DNA of 64,000 bases from Caenorhabditis remanei. Lineage: Eukaryota; Nematoda; Chromadorea; Rhabditida; Rhabditidae. Position 1 is the stretch's first letter. Every line of letters starts with the position of its first letter. The DNA is taken from positions 14,861,717 to 14,925,716 of the forward strand of contig NC_071330.1 of the NCBI RefSeq assembly GCF_010183535.1. The letters run 5' to 3'. Under the pieces are notes generated by a model. It did no database searches, had not been told where the DNA came from, and worked only from the letters and a program-made list of their open reading frames with translations. Positions 11,898 to 23,184 of the stretch are shown here, in pieces. The position numbers were made by a program, and so were the translations under genes.

Positions 11898-12526
11898 CGA
11901 GAAATACTGACATTGTCTCATAAAACTCAGTTTCAAGTAAATCGCTTGTGTCAACCCAAATAAGAATAGTCCGAAATAGAATCGGTTTCAGAACTGACAG
12001 AATGGGTTACCTTTATATTAAAGCAATTAGACATGGATTTAACGGTTCTAATTAGCATACTTGCAAACCGGGCCGACACGGGCCGCCGCGTAACTCACTT
12101 GAAACTCAATATTATGAGCTGAAAAATATAACAAAATGTTGATCTCAGCGAGTTCTATATCCGTGACCTACTACGGGCCGGATGGTTATTCGTTAATTAT
12201 ATTTTTGAGCTCATAATATTGAGTTTGACGCGAGTTACGGGCCGGCCCGTGTCGGCCCGTTTTGGCCCGGTTTGCAAGTATGCTAATGAGTACCAGATCT
12301 TATATGGGCGGTTCAAATTCGGAAATCTTTATTAAATATATTTATTAAGTAAGAAAATATAAAATACAGTTCAATGAATATAGAAAAAGGGGTTTCGGGA
12401 TTTCTTTAGTTGCATTTTTTGGTCCGAACAGTTGTTTTTCGTCATTTTTTCCAGAATTTTCCATTTTTCCGGTGGCATTTTTCAACAAGTTTGTTTCTGA
12501 TCGATTTTCCTTAAGCTCCAAACTTC
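11898..12526. other. Intergenic, with a 235-bp CGGGCC-rich palindrome
   Basis: The palindrome spans 12052-12286, with termini TTAGCATACTTGCAAACC and its reverse complement and an inner GGGCCGACACGGGCC block. Related fragments are in calpain A intron 3 (about 2930-2960) and calpain B intron 4. The rest is featureless up to the reading frame at 12527. Confidence 0.65.
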
Positions 12527-13618
12527 TTAGCTCGGTTTTGTAGGCTTCTGGGTTACTGTAGATTGACCGTTACCAGGTGTAGCAGCCTTTGATCGTTGTC
12601 TTTTGTTCGCTCGACAAGTTGGCTTAGGTTTAGCATTTGTGGGTACTTCCGGCTTCTGAGTAATCTGAGCATTCACCTTCTGCTTCTGCTGACGAACCGA
12701 ATTTTTGGAATTTTGTGAGCCTACAGTAACCTTGGTAGCCTCCATAGGTACAGGGTTGTTCCTTCTTCTTGGAAACCGTCTAGCCACTCTAGAGGCGGAG
12801 CTAATGCTTAGTAAGCTCATAGTCCGACCTCTCATCAGCTTCTTGAGAGGGCGGGGTCTAGGTTTGAAGGGTACTGTAGGTTTAGCGGAGGGTACGGTAG
12901 GTGGCGTGGTTACTGTAGGTCCTACTGCATCTGGCTTAGTTGAGGCTTTCTGTATCTTGAGTCTTCTAGTAGATTTAGCAGGTTTTTCGAATGTTTTGGT
13001 TACTGTAGATTGACGGCTACCAGGAGTAGGAGTCTTTGAACGTTTTCTTTTGTTCGCTCGACGAGTTTGCTTAGGTTTAGCATTTGTGGGTACTTCCGGC
13101 TTCTGAGTAATCTGAGCATTCACCTTCTGCTTCTGCTGACGAACCGAATTTTCGGAATTTTGTGAGTCTACAGTAACCTCGATCGCCTCCATAGGTAGGG
13201 GGTTCTTGGAATAGAAGTCCTGGTTGATGTCTACAGTACTCAATTTTGCGACTTTCTTGTTCCTCCCTCTAGCCACGACCTTAGCTCTAGAGGCGGAGCT
13301 AATGCTTAGTAAGCTCATAGTCCGGCATTTCATCAGCTTCTTGAGAGGGCGGGGTCTAGGTTTGAAGGGTACTGTAGGCTTACTAGGGGATACTGTAGGT
13401 GGTTTGGTTACTGTAGGTCCTACTGCATCTGGCTTAGTTGAGGCTTTCTGTATCTTGAGTCTTCTAGTAGATTTCGTAGGTTTTTCGAATTTCTTGGTTA
13501 CTGTAGGTACGGTAGTCGCCACGTCCTTCTCTTCCTTCGATAAGAGCTCTGCGGTTTCTAGGGCTCTGAATTTTTGACTCTCATAGATACAGTACCCCTT
13601 CCTCTCCTTTCCCTCCAT
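12527..13618 (-). CDS. 363-codon basic repeat frame overlapping the RNase H 3' end
   Basis: Long open frame on the same strand as the RNase H gene but in another frame; it overlaps the last RNase H codons by about 60 bp. It encodes two tandem copies (period about 450-490 bp) of a Lys/Arg/Pro/Thr-rich sequence, with PTVPFKPRPRPLKKLM, MSLLSISSASR and NAQITQKPEVPTNAKPK each occurring twice. No known domain is seen. Both copies stay open in one frame, which favours real coding. It could be the C-terminal tail of the RNase H protein, joined by a splice I could not define, or a separate or dying gene. The DNA is dotted with the TACTGTAG motif common in noncoding parts of the window, which argues the other way. 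Confidence 0.4.
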   Translation of the reverse strand: MEGKERKGYCIYESQKFRALETAELLSKEEKDVATTVPTVTKKFEKPTKSTRRLKIQKASTKPDAVGPTVTKPPTVSPSKPTVPFKPRPRPLKKLMKCRTMSLLSISSASRAKVVARGRNKKVAKLSTVDINQDFYSKNPLPMEAIEVTVDSQNSENSVRQQKQKVNAQITQKPEVPTNAKPKQTRRANKRKRSKTPTPGSRQSTVTKTFEKPAKSTRRLKIQKASTKPDAVGPTVTTPPTVPSAKPTVPFKPRPRPLKKLMRGRTMSLLSISSASRVARRFPRRRNNPVPMEATKVTVGSQNSKNSVRQQKQKVNAQITQKPEVPTNAKPKPTCRANKRQRSKAATPGNGQSTVTQKPTKPS

Positions 13619-15077
13619 CTCTTATCCATCATCTTCCTCATCTTCCTAGTATATCTCCATACAGTCTCTAGACTCGCCGTCCGCACGCCAAGTTTAGCCA
13701 GTTCATCAGCTTTCTCATTTCCAGGGATCCCATTATGAGCCTTCACGTACTCCACTTTGATATAGATTTGAGATTTCATTAGGCTTATTGAGGAGATCAC
13801 GTCGTGGTAGTCAGGGTGGCTGCTGAAAAAGAATTTTAATTATAATCGATAATTTTTTATTTAAATATTTTTGGTACCTTTTACTAAACGCTTCCGGGTT
13901 CCGAACCACATGTCCAACTAACTCGGAATCCGCTCTCAGTGTGATTGAACGGTATCCATCGTCGATGGCCTAGAAAATATAAAATTGGATTTCTAGGCCA
14001 CCATTCAGACTTACCTGCTTAATTGCGTGCTCAGCGGCACAAAGTTCCGCGTGACCACTGTCTTGGAGACCGTGTACTTTGCCGGAATAGTTATTAGGGT
14101 GGTCTGAAAATAAAATTAATGAAATTTTCAGAGCAAGAGCTTTCAGAAAAGTATAATCATGCCTATATTCTGAGAATTCTTTTAAAAAATAATGGGTCCC
14201 ACCGCGAAAACTACAGTAATCCGAGATTCTGAGGTACTGTACCAACTGATTGTATTTATCGCAGATTTTCATAATAATTCGAAAAATTTTAAGCCAAAAA
14301 TTGTGCAGATAGCATCAAAATTGGTAGAGTTATGGATTTTCGAAACTTTTCGAAACTTTTCGAAAAAACTTCTGAATTCCAAACTACTGTAACTTTTCCA
14401 GTTCTAGCTCAATTTTGAAAAATTAACATTTTTAAATTCAACTCGTCAAAACGCTTCAAATGAGTATAATCACGACTAGGTTTTCTCCAAATTGGGTCTC
14501 ACCACGAAAACTACAGTAACCCAGTGGTGAGACCCAGTTCCCTTCAAATCTAGGCATGATTATACTCATTTGAAAGGTCTCGCCGAGCTGAATTCGAAAT
14601 TTTACAAAGCAGAATCCTGGTGCTGAAGATAAGAGAGTTATGGTAGGTTTTGTGAAAATTTGACATTCGAAAAGTTTCGAAATTCTGTAACTTTCTGAAT
14701 TTTCAATATTTTTCACTAATTTTTACATAAAATGTGTCTCAGAACTTGAACTATCAGGAAAATATAGAAAAAACTAAACAAAACTACAGTAACCCACTTT
14801 GAAGGTGCATGAAGTAGTGGAATGCTTCAATTGCATGTACAAATTGCTCATTCAAAAGGTTTTGACTAATTAACCAGTGCAAATTCCAAAAATACTTACA
14901 GTTTTCATCCCAACAAACACCGAAACCCGCTTTAGCCGAGTCCTTGCCCTGGTTTATACAGGAGCCATCTGTGTACACTATACAGTGACTTTTATCGTCG
15001 TTGGCAGTCGTGAAGCAGAGCATTGAATATAGATATTTTGCAATTGCGATGGGTAGATCAAATATTTGTTTTAACAT
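13558..15077 (-). CDS. RNase H1-type ribonuclease (4 exons, 207 aa)
   Basis: Exons in transcript order: 15077-14900, 14103-14015, 13969-13878, 13822-13558; 624 nt, phases consistent. RNase HI cleaves the RNA strand of RNA-DNA hybrids. The conserved catalytic set is visible and spread over all four exons: Asp in VYTDGSC, Glu in GHAELCAAEHA, Asp in RADSELVG, and Asp in GNEKADELA, plus the His of VKAHNG. The domain takes up about residues 32-170, and the tail is basic (RYTRKMRKMMDKRW). No N-terminal hybrid-binding domain is seen; an upstream exon could exist. Being split by introns, it looks like a host gene, not a fresh piece of retroelement polyprotein. The start at 15077 is the first ATG of the frame. 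Confidence 0.75.
14456..14573. repeat. Perfect-looking hairpin in RNase H intron 1
   Basis: Two arms of about 50 bp (TCAAATGAGTATAATCA at 14456 and its reverse complement ending 14573) enclose a CTACAGTAAC motif. Part of the same sequence recurs near 14150-14230. The intron (14104-14899) has no coding content. Confidence 0.75.
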
Positions 15078-15745
15078 TTTTTATTAAATTGAAAAGTTTC
15101 GAAATTCGCTTGCCTTTATATAGTTTGAGCCCCTTGCTAGCTCTTAACTTTGTGGTCTGCGTCTCTTTTTCGGCATGAGGAAAAAAAAATGTTTCGAAAT
15201 ATATACGTAGGTTTCTTATCAGTGTAGGGAAATTGGTTTAAACAAAAATATGACGTTTTTCAGTTCAAAACCTGATTTTAAGATGAGCAATGGGTAGAAA
15301 TTGTAGAAATTGCAGAATTTCGTGGGTTTGATGTTGGAAATGCTGAAAATGCTGAACGCTGGCCGAGTTGACGGATTCTAGGTCAGCCACTGCCTTTTTA
15401 TACCCGATTTCCAGTAGAATATAGGGATTTTGGTTACTGTAGTAATTTGGTCGGTGTAAGATGGTCAGTGTGATGACCGAGTTGGCGGATTCTAGGCCAG
15501 TGACTTCTTTTTAAAAAAAAAGTATTACAAAACAAAAAACAGCTTTATTTATGTAAAAAACAACTGACCAGCAACAACAAGATTAAATGTGACGTACAAT
15601 AAAAAATCAATTAAATTTGTGATAGTAAAAGGATCAGTAATTAACCACTTAACAGTCATCTCTAGAGAGAGAAATTACTGGTTGATGTTTAAGAAGACGC
15701 CTTTACAACAAAGTTATGAAGAAAACCAATCAATTTCAGGGAATA
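15078..15745. other. Intergenic, with fragments of a repeat family
   Basis: Two direct copies of GAGTTGRCGGATTCTAGG occur at about 15365 and 15480. They belong to the inverted-repeat family seen complete at 56356-56900. The right part is the 3' flank of family copy 1. Confidence 0.5.
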
Positions 15746-17271
15746 TTATGTTACCAGTTGCAAGAACACTCCAATCAAACTATTCGGATGTGTGTCCATC
15801 AATCCGTTATCCAACTCCCTCAACTCTATTTCCTTCACATAAATATTCAAGTTTAGTGTGAAATGATTATCCATATCCTTGACCTGAAATCGTCTCCCAA
15901 CCCATTTAATCATATTCAATCTCTCTGGACCACTTTCGACAATTTCAAATGGGACAAACATTCGGATACATTCCACTCGATCACTGAGCAACGAGTATTC
16001 TGATGGAATTTCAGCCAATTCTTCAGAATTTCCCACTTTAAAACTGCAAATCTCGGTGAAAAATTGAATATTCACTTCGAGTTTCCGTTGTTTCTCCAAT
16101 TGAATCACTCTCAATATATTCTTCATGAATTCTTCCAAACTAGCACTGTATTTATGTCTCCAGTGACCGAAATCAATCGATATTTTGTCCATTTGAAATA
16201 GTCTTCGGAGATTTGCAATGTAGTTCTCATAAATCTTCTCTTCCTCCGTTTCCGGGTTACGCTGCATTAGTCCACGAGCACAATCGTATGATTCTAATAC
16301 TCTGACGGAAACATGGTGGATTTTGAGATCTGAAATATAGAAGAATGAGTTAAACAGCAAAATGTTCCATTAACTCACTGGATTGACCCGTTTTCCAGAA
16401 TGGATCATTTACCTTGATCTTCGTGAAGTATCCTCTTTCTACCCATTTCTCACTACATCAAACCCCTGGCATCCTACATATCATATTCAGTTTCACAGAT
16501 TTGACATTCCATTTCCTAATCATGACATCCAATACTTCTCGTGGCATTGGGAAATGAGCACTTTTCAGAACCCCATTGATATAGTATTCTCTTGTTTCAC
16601 TTATCCACAGAACCAATGTGTCACATGAAATAGAGCGTCTTATGATGTTATTCAAACGTTTGAAACACTTCTTTTTTGTTGTCGATTTCAGTGTACAGTA
16701 GTCGGCAATACATTCAATTAGTCTGAAATAATGACAGTCATCAAATATGTTCATTCATAGCACGGACTAACCCTTGAGCAGAGAGTTATAACATTGGATA
16801 GTAGCAAAATGTGAGGAAATAAACTCACTTATCAGAAATATGCAGTTTTCTGTAATGCATCGGATTCTTAATCCTTTTCAACACTCGAAATCTCAACGGT
16901 CCATACTCCACACATCGTTTTGCCATATTCGCACATTTCACACATCCTTCACACACATCTTCCAGTCCAATCAATCTGCGGACACTTCCTCCTGTAATGT
17001 ATTAGATAGGCTCTCTAAGTGATGCATATCGACGCTGAGAGTTCCCAGGTCAATAAGGTCAGAACGACGGTAGTAACAAAATGATCTAGTTTTGGGTACG
17101 CTTTGAAACGGTTTTAGGTGTCAAAGTGCAGGTTTTCGCTTGTCACTCAATTCCAATGTAATCATGTTTTGAACATACCGAAAAGCTTCACAACTTTGAT
17201 GGTTTTTAAAGTGTGTAACCTTCATCCATCCTAATGGAGGACTAAAGTCACATTTTTTATTGTATAACAGC

Positions 17272-18497
17272 TAGTGTTCCGATTCGTGAAACGATTCTCG
17301 CAATTCTCGCTGTTTCTCGCACTCGCATTACTCGCATTTTATATTTTAGTCTTGCGTGAATGCGAGAATATTTTCATTTTCGCAAATGCTCGCATATTTC
17401 TCGCCTCGCAAATGCTCGTTCTCGCACGTGATCGCATTTTCTAATGCTCGCGTGATGATCGCAAAAAATATTGCGAGACTCGCGAGTCTCGCAATCGTAC
17501 GTGAACTACAGTACATTTCACTGTTTTCCTCTGTTTTTGATAATAATAATCATTAAAAAAAAAGGAACGTGGGCGAAGTTATTCATTTCCTTCTCATGGG
17601 GCGTTATGGGGAGGTTATTGAAATGTTTGGTGGGCTGTCATGAGAACCCAGAACGCTAGAACAGAATGAAAACGTTTTATGTAAGCGAGTACGTAGAATT
17701 CAATGAACACAGTTTCAATTTACCTGAAGAACAAGTCAGGATGAAAATTGTGATGAAACCTTGAACTTGAAAGATAAATCGAGATATTCAAGCTTTTATG
17801 TGCCCGACTCAGTAAAACTTTGACTTTTCTCTTGAGAATTACTGTAGGCAATGCGAATATGCCCTACGGCGAATTTTCGTTTTTTTGATTGCGCGTTCCC
17901 CGTGCAAGGTGCTGTGTTATAAACTTTTCAAGATCCAAAAAAAAATATTGGCCTAATTTACCAAAAACTTCAAAATATGTCCAAAAATGTTTTTTTCTAA
18001 TAAACGGCCGAAAATATTCCCTGACGTTTGAAAAATACTGTGATTTAACTCAACCCAATTAAATTAGTTTTTCGGACAATTTTTCTTCAAAGTTTCCGTT
18101 TTGGTACTCACGAAACCCTGAATAACTTATTTCATGAAATCGTTTTGCAAGATTGGAATGCATATTTGAAATCAGTGCAAAATTTCCGATCTAGTGATAT
18201 CTGTCTCGACCCATAAATCCATCTCGACTCGGGATTCTTCTCTACTAAGAATAAATGCTATTTTCAAATGCGAGTCTCGCGAGTCTCGCAATTTTTTGCG
18301 ATCTTCACGCGAGAATTTGAAAAATGCGATCATCTGCGAGAACGAGAAATGAAAGAACGAGAAAATGCGAGCATTTGCGAGAACGAGAATATTCTCGCAT
18401 TCACGCCAACAAAAACATAAAATGCGAGTACTGCGTGTGCGAGAAATGCTAGATTTCTCGCGCTCGGCGAGCATTGCTGATCGCTTGTCGGAACACT
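17272..18497. mobile_element. Non-autonomous hAT-like element with 8-bp target duplication
   Basis: The element starts TAGTGTTCCGA and ends with the inverse TCGGAACACTA. Imperfect inverted arms of about 230 bp are rich in CTCGCGAG and TCGCA. It is flanked by the direct repeat ATAACAGC at 17264-17271 and 18498-18505. An 8-bp duplication with this type of terminus is characteristic of the hAT superfamily. No transposase frame is present. It lies in intron 2 of family copy 1. Confidence 0.85.
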
Positions 18498-18576
18498 AAT
18501 AACAGCCTATCTTCCCCCGTTTTCGGCAGTTCACCCGTCTGGTCTCTTCTCTACGTGGCCACCCTTTCTCAAATGC

Positions 18577-18650
18577 GCCCGTATGGCCGAATGGTCTGAA
18601 GCGGCGGTCGCTGTGTAGAGCACACCTGTTAGGTTTTGCCCACTGGCTCA
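18577..18650 (+). repeat. tRNA-derived module (class II tRNA-like A box)
   Basis: TGGCCGAATGGTCTGAAG matches the 5' half of Leu/Ser-type tRNAs including the A box, but no canonical GGTTCGAATCC B box or paired acceptor stem follows, so it is not a functional tRNA. Related sequences are at 24505-24600 (minus strand) and 47747-47775 (plus strand), all in intron 2 of family genes. Confidence 0.5.
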
Positions 18651-19612
18651 GTTTCTTTTCTCTTTCCAAAACTGTTGCGGACAGCGCCTCAGACAGGGTT
18701 GGAAAATCCCAGACAGGCCCGGGTCGAGGAAATAGAGTTAACCCTGGCCTCAGACAATGCCCACTCGTCTTTTATATATAAGAATAGTTTTTTAAATAGT
18801 ATATCCCGATATTTCGGAGAATTCTAAGAAACTGTTATTCTTACGCAAATGCTAAAAAATCGATACAATTCTTGTTCTCCTCTGACTCAAAATGATGTTT
18901 TTTCGGAGAGTTTTTCCGCGCCGCTGTAAAGTCCGACCAGTGTTTCACTAAATTTCCCATTTTCTCGCCTTTTCCAACAAATTCATTTTGAGTCAGGAGA
19001 ACGGGAATTGTAGCTATTTTTGGCACGTGCATCTAATAGTGAAAGTTTCTCAAAATTTTCTAAAGTATCGGAATCTAAAATTTGAAAAACGTGACACTTT
19101 AGTTCTTCTTTAAATATTGAATGACACCTGACTCTGTGAACTTACGATTCCCGCCAATTAAGTCCAAATGGATACTCTTATGGAGGTTTCGAGCGAACTT
19201 TTCTTCAGGATGCCATAAGTTATTTGTAATGATTTCTTCCACTTTCACACCGACCACTTTATTGAGAAAACTGGAAATTGATACAAACTACAAAAGCGTA
19301 AATAGAGACTCACTTGAAATATCCGGGAATTATTGATTTCTTTATTTTTCGATAGTTGATATAAATCCAATCCTTTGCGGTTTCCACACTTCTCTCCGCT
19401 ATTCCGATAAACTCTATTTTCATTTTCCGATGATTTCTTCTAATTATTCGAAGAAATTGGTAATTGAATGATTTATTGATTAATCGGGTGCTTAAATTAC
19501 TCTCACAATTCCAGGTTAGATTACTGACAATGATTTCGAGTAGATGGGGGTTATCGAATACTTTGGAACTGAGGGATTCATCGAAAACCTCCGAAGAATT
19601 GGAATCTGACAT

Positions 19613-20579
19613 TGTATGGGAGGAATGAATGAATATCCTCTGTGTAAATGGGCAAACTGAGAAATGAAGACAGATGGCAGAGGGAGGACAATATCGATTG
19701 AGACAGTTTCTCATGGGAATACTGCTTGTTGACTTTGGACGCATTCAAGGTCTCGCAAAGAAAACTACAGTAATCCGAGTTTCTGGGAAAACACCTGGTG
19801 TACATTGTTTCCATGTTCTTCACATAAATAAATGATATGAAAATGTGGACGAAGAAACTGAAAAGCAGGGTTCGTGAGGAAGAGTAGAATAGAGTGTGAT
19901 AGACATAATAATAGTTTATTTGAGCACAGGTTTCTTAGTGTAGGAAACCAAGGAATAATCAATAATTAAGAGTTCAATACTACGTAGAGTTCACGTCACG
20001 TTAATGCCAACGAGGGCGGCCACGTTCCTCTCCAACACCTCCCCTCTTCGACGACGAATTTGGTGGAACGAAACGATTCGAGACTGGAGCACAGGAAATA
20101 TTAGATTCAGTGGAAATGAGTTATAAAAAGAGGAATTCAAGATGGATCGGAGATGAATATCATCTCAGAAAATGTGACTTTTCAGTTCAGCAGGAACCGC
20201 ATAAATTCATGATTTATGTTCAGCAATCTCACATCAAAAGTCTTAATTTCCGAATCTGCAAAATGAGGCTTCGGTTTGAATGAGGAAGGTGTTGTGAGCA
20301 TTCAGAAAGTGTGGAATTCAAGAATTTTTCAAATGTTACAAAACAAAATGACATATTTATTACTGTAAAAAACAAATGACAAGCAACAACAAGATGCAAT
20401 TAAAACATTGAATACTGTCACATACAATAAAAATTCGATTAAAATTGTGATAGTAAAGGGGATCAGCCGTCTGTAATTGACCACTTAAAAGTCATTGGGT
20501 AACAACAGTCATGACAACTCCTCAGGAGACGCCTTTATAACAAAGTTATATAAAGAAAACCAATCAATTTCAAGGAATA
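19613..20579. other. Intergenic between family copies 1 and 2
   Basis: Contains the conserved 5' flank of copy 1 (GGTCTCGC and CTACAGTAATCCG at 19750-19779) and the 3' flank of copy 2. At 20003-20080 on the minus strand a short possible last exon follows a good acceptor and ends ..RGRPRWH plus stop; it resembles the Arg/Gly tail of an RNA-binding protein and may be a gene fragment. Confidence 0.35.
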
Positions 20580-22438
20580 TTATGATGCCAGTTGCAAGAA
20601 CACTCCAATCAAACTATTCGGATGTGTCTGCATCAATCCGTTATCCAACTCCCTCAACTCTGTTTCCTTCACATAAATATTCAAGTTGAGTGTGAAATGA
20701 TTATCCATATCCTTGACCTGAAATCGTCTCCCAACCCATTTAATCATATTCAATCTCTCTGGACCACTTTCGACAATTTCAAATGGAACAAACATTCGGA
20801 TACATTCCACTCGATCACTGAGCAACGAGTATTCTGATGGAATTTCAGCCAATTCTTCAGAATTTCCCACTTTAAAACTGCAAATCTCGGTGAAAAACTG
20901 AATATTCACTTCGAGTTTCCGTTGTTTCTCCAGTTGAATCACTCTCAATATATTCTTCATGAATTGTTCCAAACTAGCACTGTATTTATGTCTCCAGTGA
21001 CCGAAATCAATCGATATTTTGTCCATTTGGAATAGTCTCCGGAGATTTGCAATGTAGTTCTCATAAATCTTCTCTTCCTCCGTTTCCGGGTTACGCTGCA
21101 TTAGTCCACGAGCACAATCGTATGATTCTAATACTCTGACGGAAACATGGTGGATTTTGAGATCTGAAATATAGAAGAATGAGTTAAACAGCAAAATGTT
21201 CCATGAACTCACTGGATTGACCCGTTTTCCAATATGGACCATTCACCTTGATCTTCGTGAAGTATCCTGCATCTACCCATTTCTCACTACATTGAAACTC
21301 TGGCGTCCTACATATCATGTTCAGCTTCACAGATTTGACATTCCATTTTCTTATCATGACATCCAATACTTCTCGTGGCATTGGGAAATGAGCACTTTTC
21401 CGAACCCCATTAATGTAGCATTCTCTTGTTTCACTTATCCACAGAACCAGTGTGTCACATGAAATAGAGGGTCGTATGATGTTATTCAAACGTTTGAAAC
21501 ACTTCTTTTTTGTAATCGACTTTAGTGTGCAGTAGTCGGCAATACATTCAATTAGTCTGAAATAATGACAGTCATCAGAGGAATTCATTCATAGCACAGG
21601 TTAACCATTGAACAGAGAGTTATAACATTTGATGATATAAAAATGTGAGGAAATAAACTCACTTATCAGAAATATGAAGTTTTCTGTAATGTATCGGATT
21701 TTTGACCCTTCTCAACATTCGAAACCTTAATGGTCCATACTCCACACATCGACTTGCCATATCCGCGCATTTCACACATCCTTTACACAATTCTTCCAGT
21801 CCGATCAGTCTGCGGACACTTTCGCCTTGAATTCAAAACCATTATTAATTTCTATACAATTTCAAGTTTTCTCGGAGTTTTTAGTATCATGATCACTTCA
21901 AGTTTTCATCTGCTCACGCAAAAACTCCTGAGAGACAAGTCTATGTTAAATTTCGAAAACTTACTATTATCACCAATCAAATGGGAGTAAATAATATCAT
22001 GTAAGTATTTGTAAAACGCTACTGTTGCCCTCCACATATACTTTGTGATGATTTCTTCTACTTTCACACCAACCACTTTGTTAAGAAAACTGAAAATCAC
22101 TTTCAACAACAAATTACAAAAGAGTAATTAGAGACTCACTTGAAATATCCGGGAATTATTGATTTCTTTATTTTCCGATAGTTGATATAAATCCAATCCT
22201 TTGCAGTTCCCACACTTCTCTCCGCTAATCCGATAAACTCTATTTTGATTTTCCGATGATTTCTTTTAATTACTCGAAGAAATAGGTAATTGAATGATTT
22301 ATTGATTAATCGGGTGCTTAAATTACTCTCACAATTCCAGGTTAGATTTCTGACAATGATTTCGAGTAGATGGGGGTTATCGAATACTTTGGAACTGAGG
22401 GATTCATCGAAAACCTCCGAAGAATTGGAATCTGACAT
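20580..22438 (-). CDS. F-box-like/Cys-cluster family copy 2 (5 exons, 504 aa)
   Basis: Exons in transcript order: 22438-22140, 22089-21965, 21825-21663, 21556-21213, 21163-20580. F-box-like segment at about residues 10-60, Cys cluster at residues 155, 158, 161 and 168 (LCKGCVKCADMASRC), then a C-terminal domain from about residue 195 to the end (VLWISETRECYINGV, KWVGRRFQVKDMDNHFTLNL). F-box proteins are usually substrate receptors of SCF ubiquitin ligases; a similar role is inference. Exon 2 has diverged strongly from the other copies (KYMWRATVAFYKYLHD), and the acceptor before exon 3 is AATTCAAG instead of ATTACAG. All frames are open. An LTR-like fragment lies just upstream, as for copy 7. 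Confidence 0.7.
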
Positions 22439-23184
22439 TGTATGGGAGGAATGAATGAATATCCTCTTTGTAAATGGGCAAACTGAGAAATGAAGACAGA
22501 TGGCAGAGGGGGGGGACAATATCGATTGAGACAGTTTCTCACGGGAATACTCATTGTTGACTTTGGACGCATTCAAGGTCTCGCAGAGAAAACTACAGTA
22601 ATCCGAGGGGTTTTGGGAAAACACCTGGTGAACACATTTTCTGGGACGAGAAGGATAGGCCGATCGGATTTTTAGAGTCCGACAACCACCTCAATCCCTA
22701 AACAGTTGCAACCGTGTATATGGTTGGGTATGCTAGAGAGAGAGAGAGCACGTTGTACCAGTATACATCTTTATTAGAGTGTAATGCCAGATGCTTAAAC
22801 CAAAACCACTTACTCACTCGACCAACTCGTTGAAAAAACGTTAATCATTTGGAACTTTCTTCAACATGAATGACAGTCGAAAGAAGTATAGGAAATTTAG
22901 AAATATCGGAATCTGCAAAATGAGACTTTGGTTTTAACAAGAGTTACAAAACGATGTGACAGATTTATTACTGAAAAAAACAAATGACAAGGAACAACAA
23001 GATGAAATTGAAACATTGAATACTGTCACATACAATAAAAATTCAATTAAATTGAAGATAGCAATGGGATCAGCCGTCTGCAATTGACCACTTAAGAGTG
23101 ATTGGGTAGCAACAGTCATGACAACTCTTCAGAAGACGCCTTTAAAACAAAGCTATGAAGAAAACCAAACAATTTCAGGAAATA
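22439..23184. other. Intergenic between copies 2 and 3, with antisense LTR-like fragment
   Basis: About 22675-22855 is the reverse complement of the LTR-like sequence at about 52296-52575, including the (AG)n tract at 22735-22748 and the inverse of the AATAAA. The rest is the copy 3 3' flank. Confidence 0.6.

Larger units (their letters stand above)
15746..19612 (-). pseudogene. F-box-like/Cys-cluster family copy 1, broken by a stop codon
   Basis: Exons in transcript order: 19612-19314, 19270-19146, 16991-16829, 16722-16379, 16329-15746; lengths 299, 125, 163, 344 and 584, identical to intact relatives. The protein begins MSDSNSSEVFDESLSSKVF, with an F-box-like segment (HLLEIIVSNL...NLSTRLINKSFN), then the cluster C-x2-C-x2-C-x6-C, then the unassigned C-terminal domain. 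An in-frame TGA at 16460-16458 in exon 4 replaces a codon that is CAA in copy 2, so the C-terminal 255 or so residues would be lost. Intron 2 is 2.15 kb because a hAT-like element and a tRNA-like module inserted in it. All other frames and splice sites are intact, so the break is recent or the product is truncated. Confidence 0.7.

Noticed and set aside
12705..13577. Plus-strand open frames opposite the repetitive basic frame
   Set aside because: They are shadows of the minus-strand repeats; the minus frame is longer and continuous.
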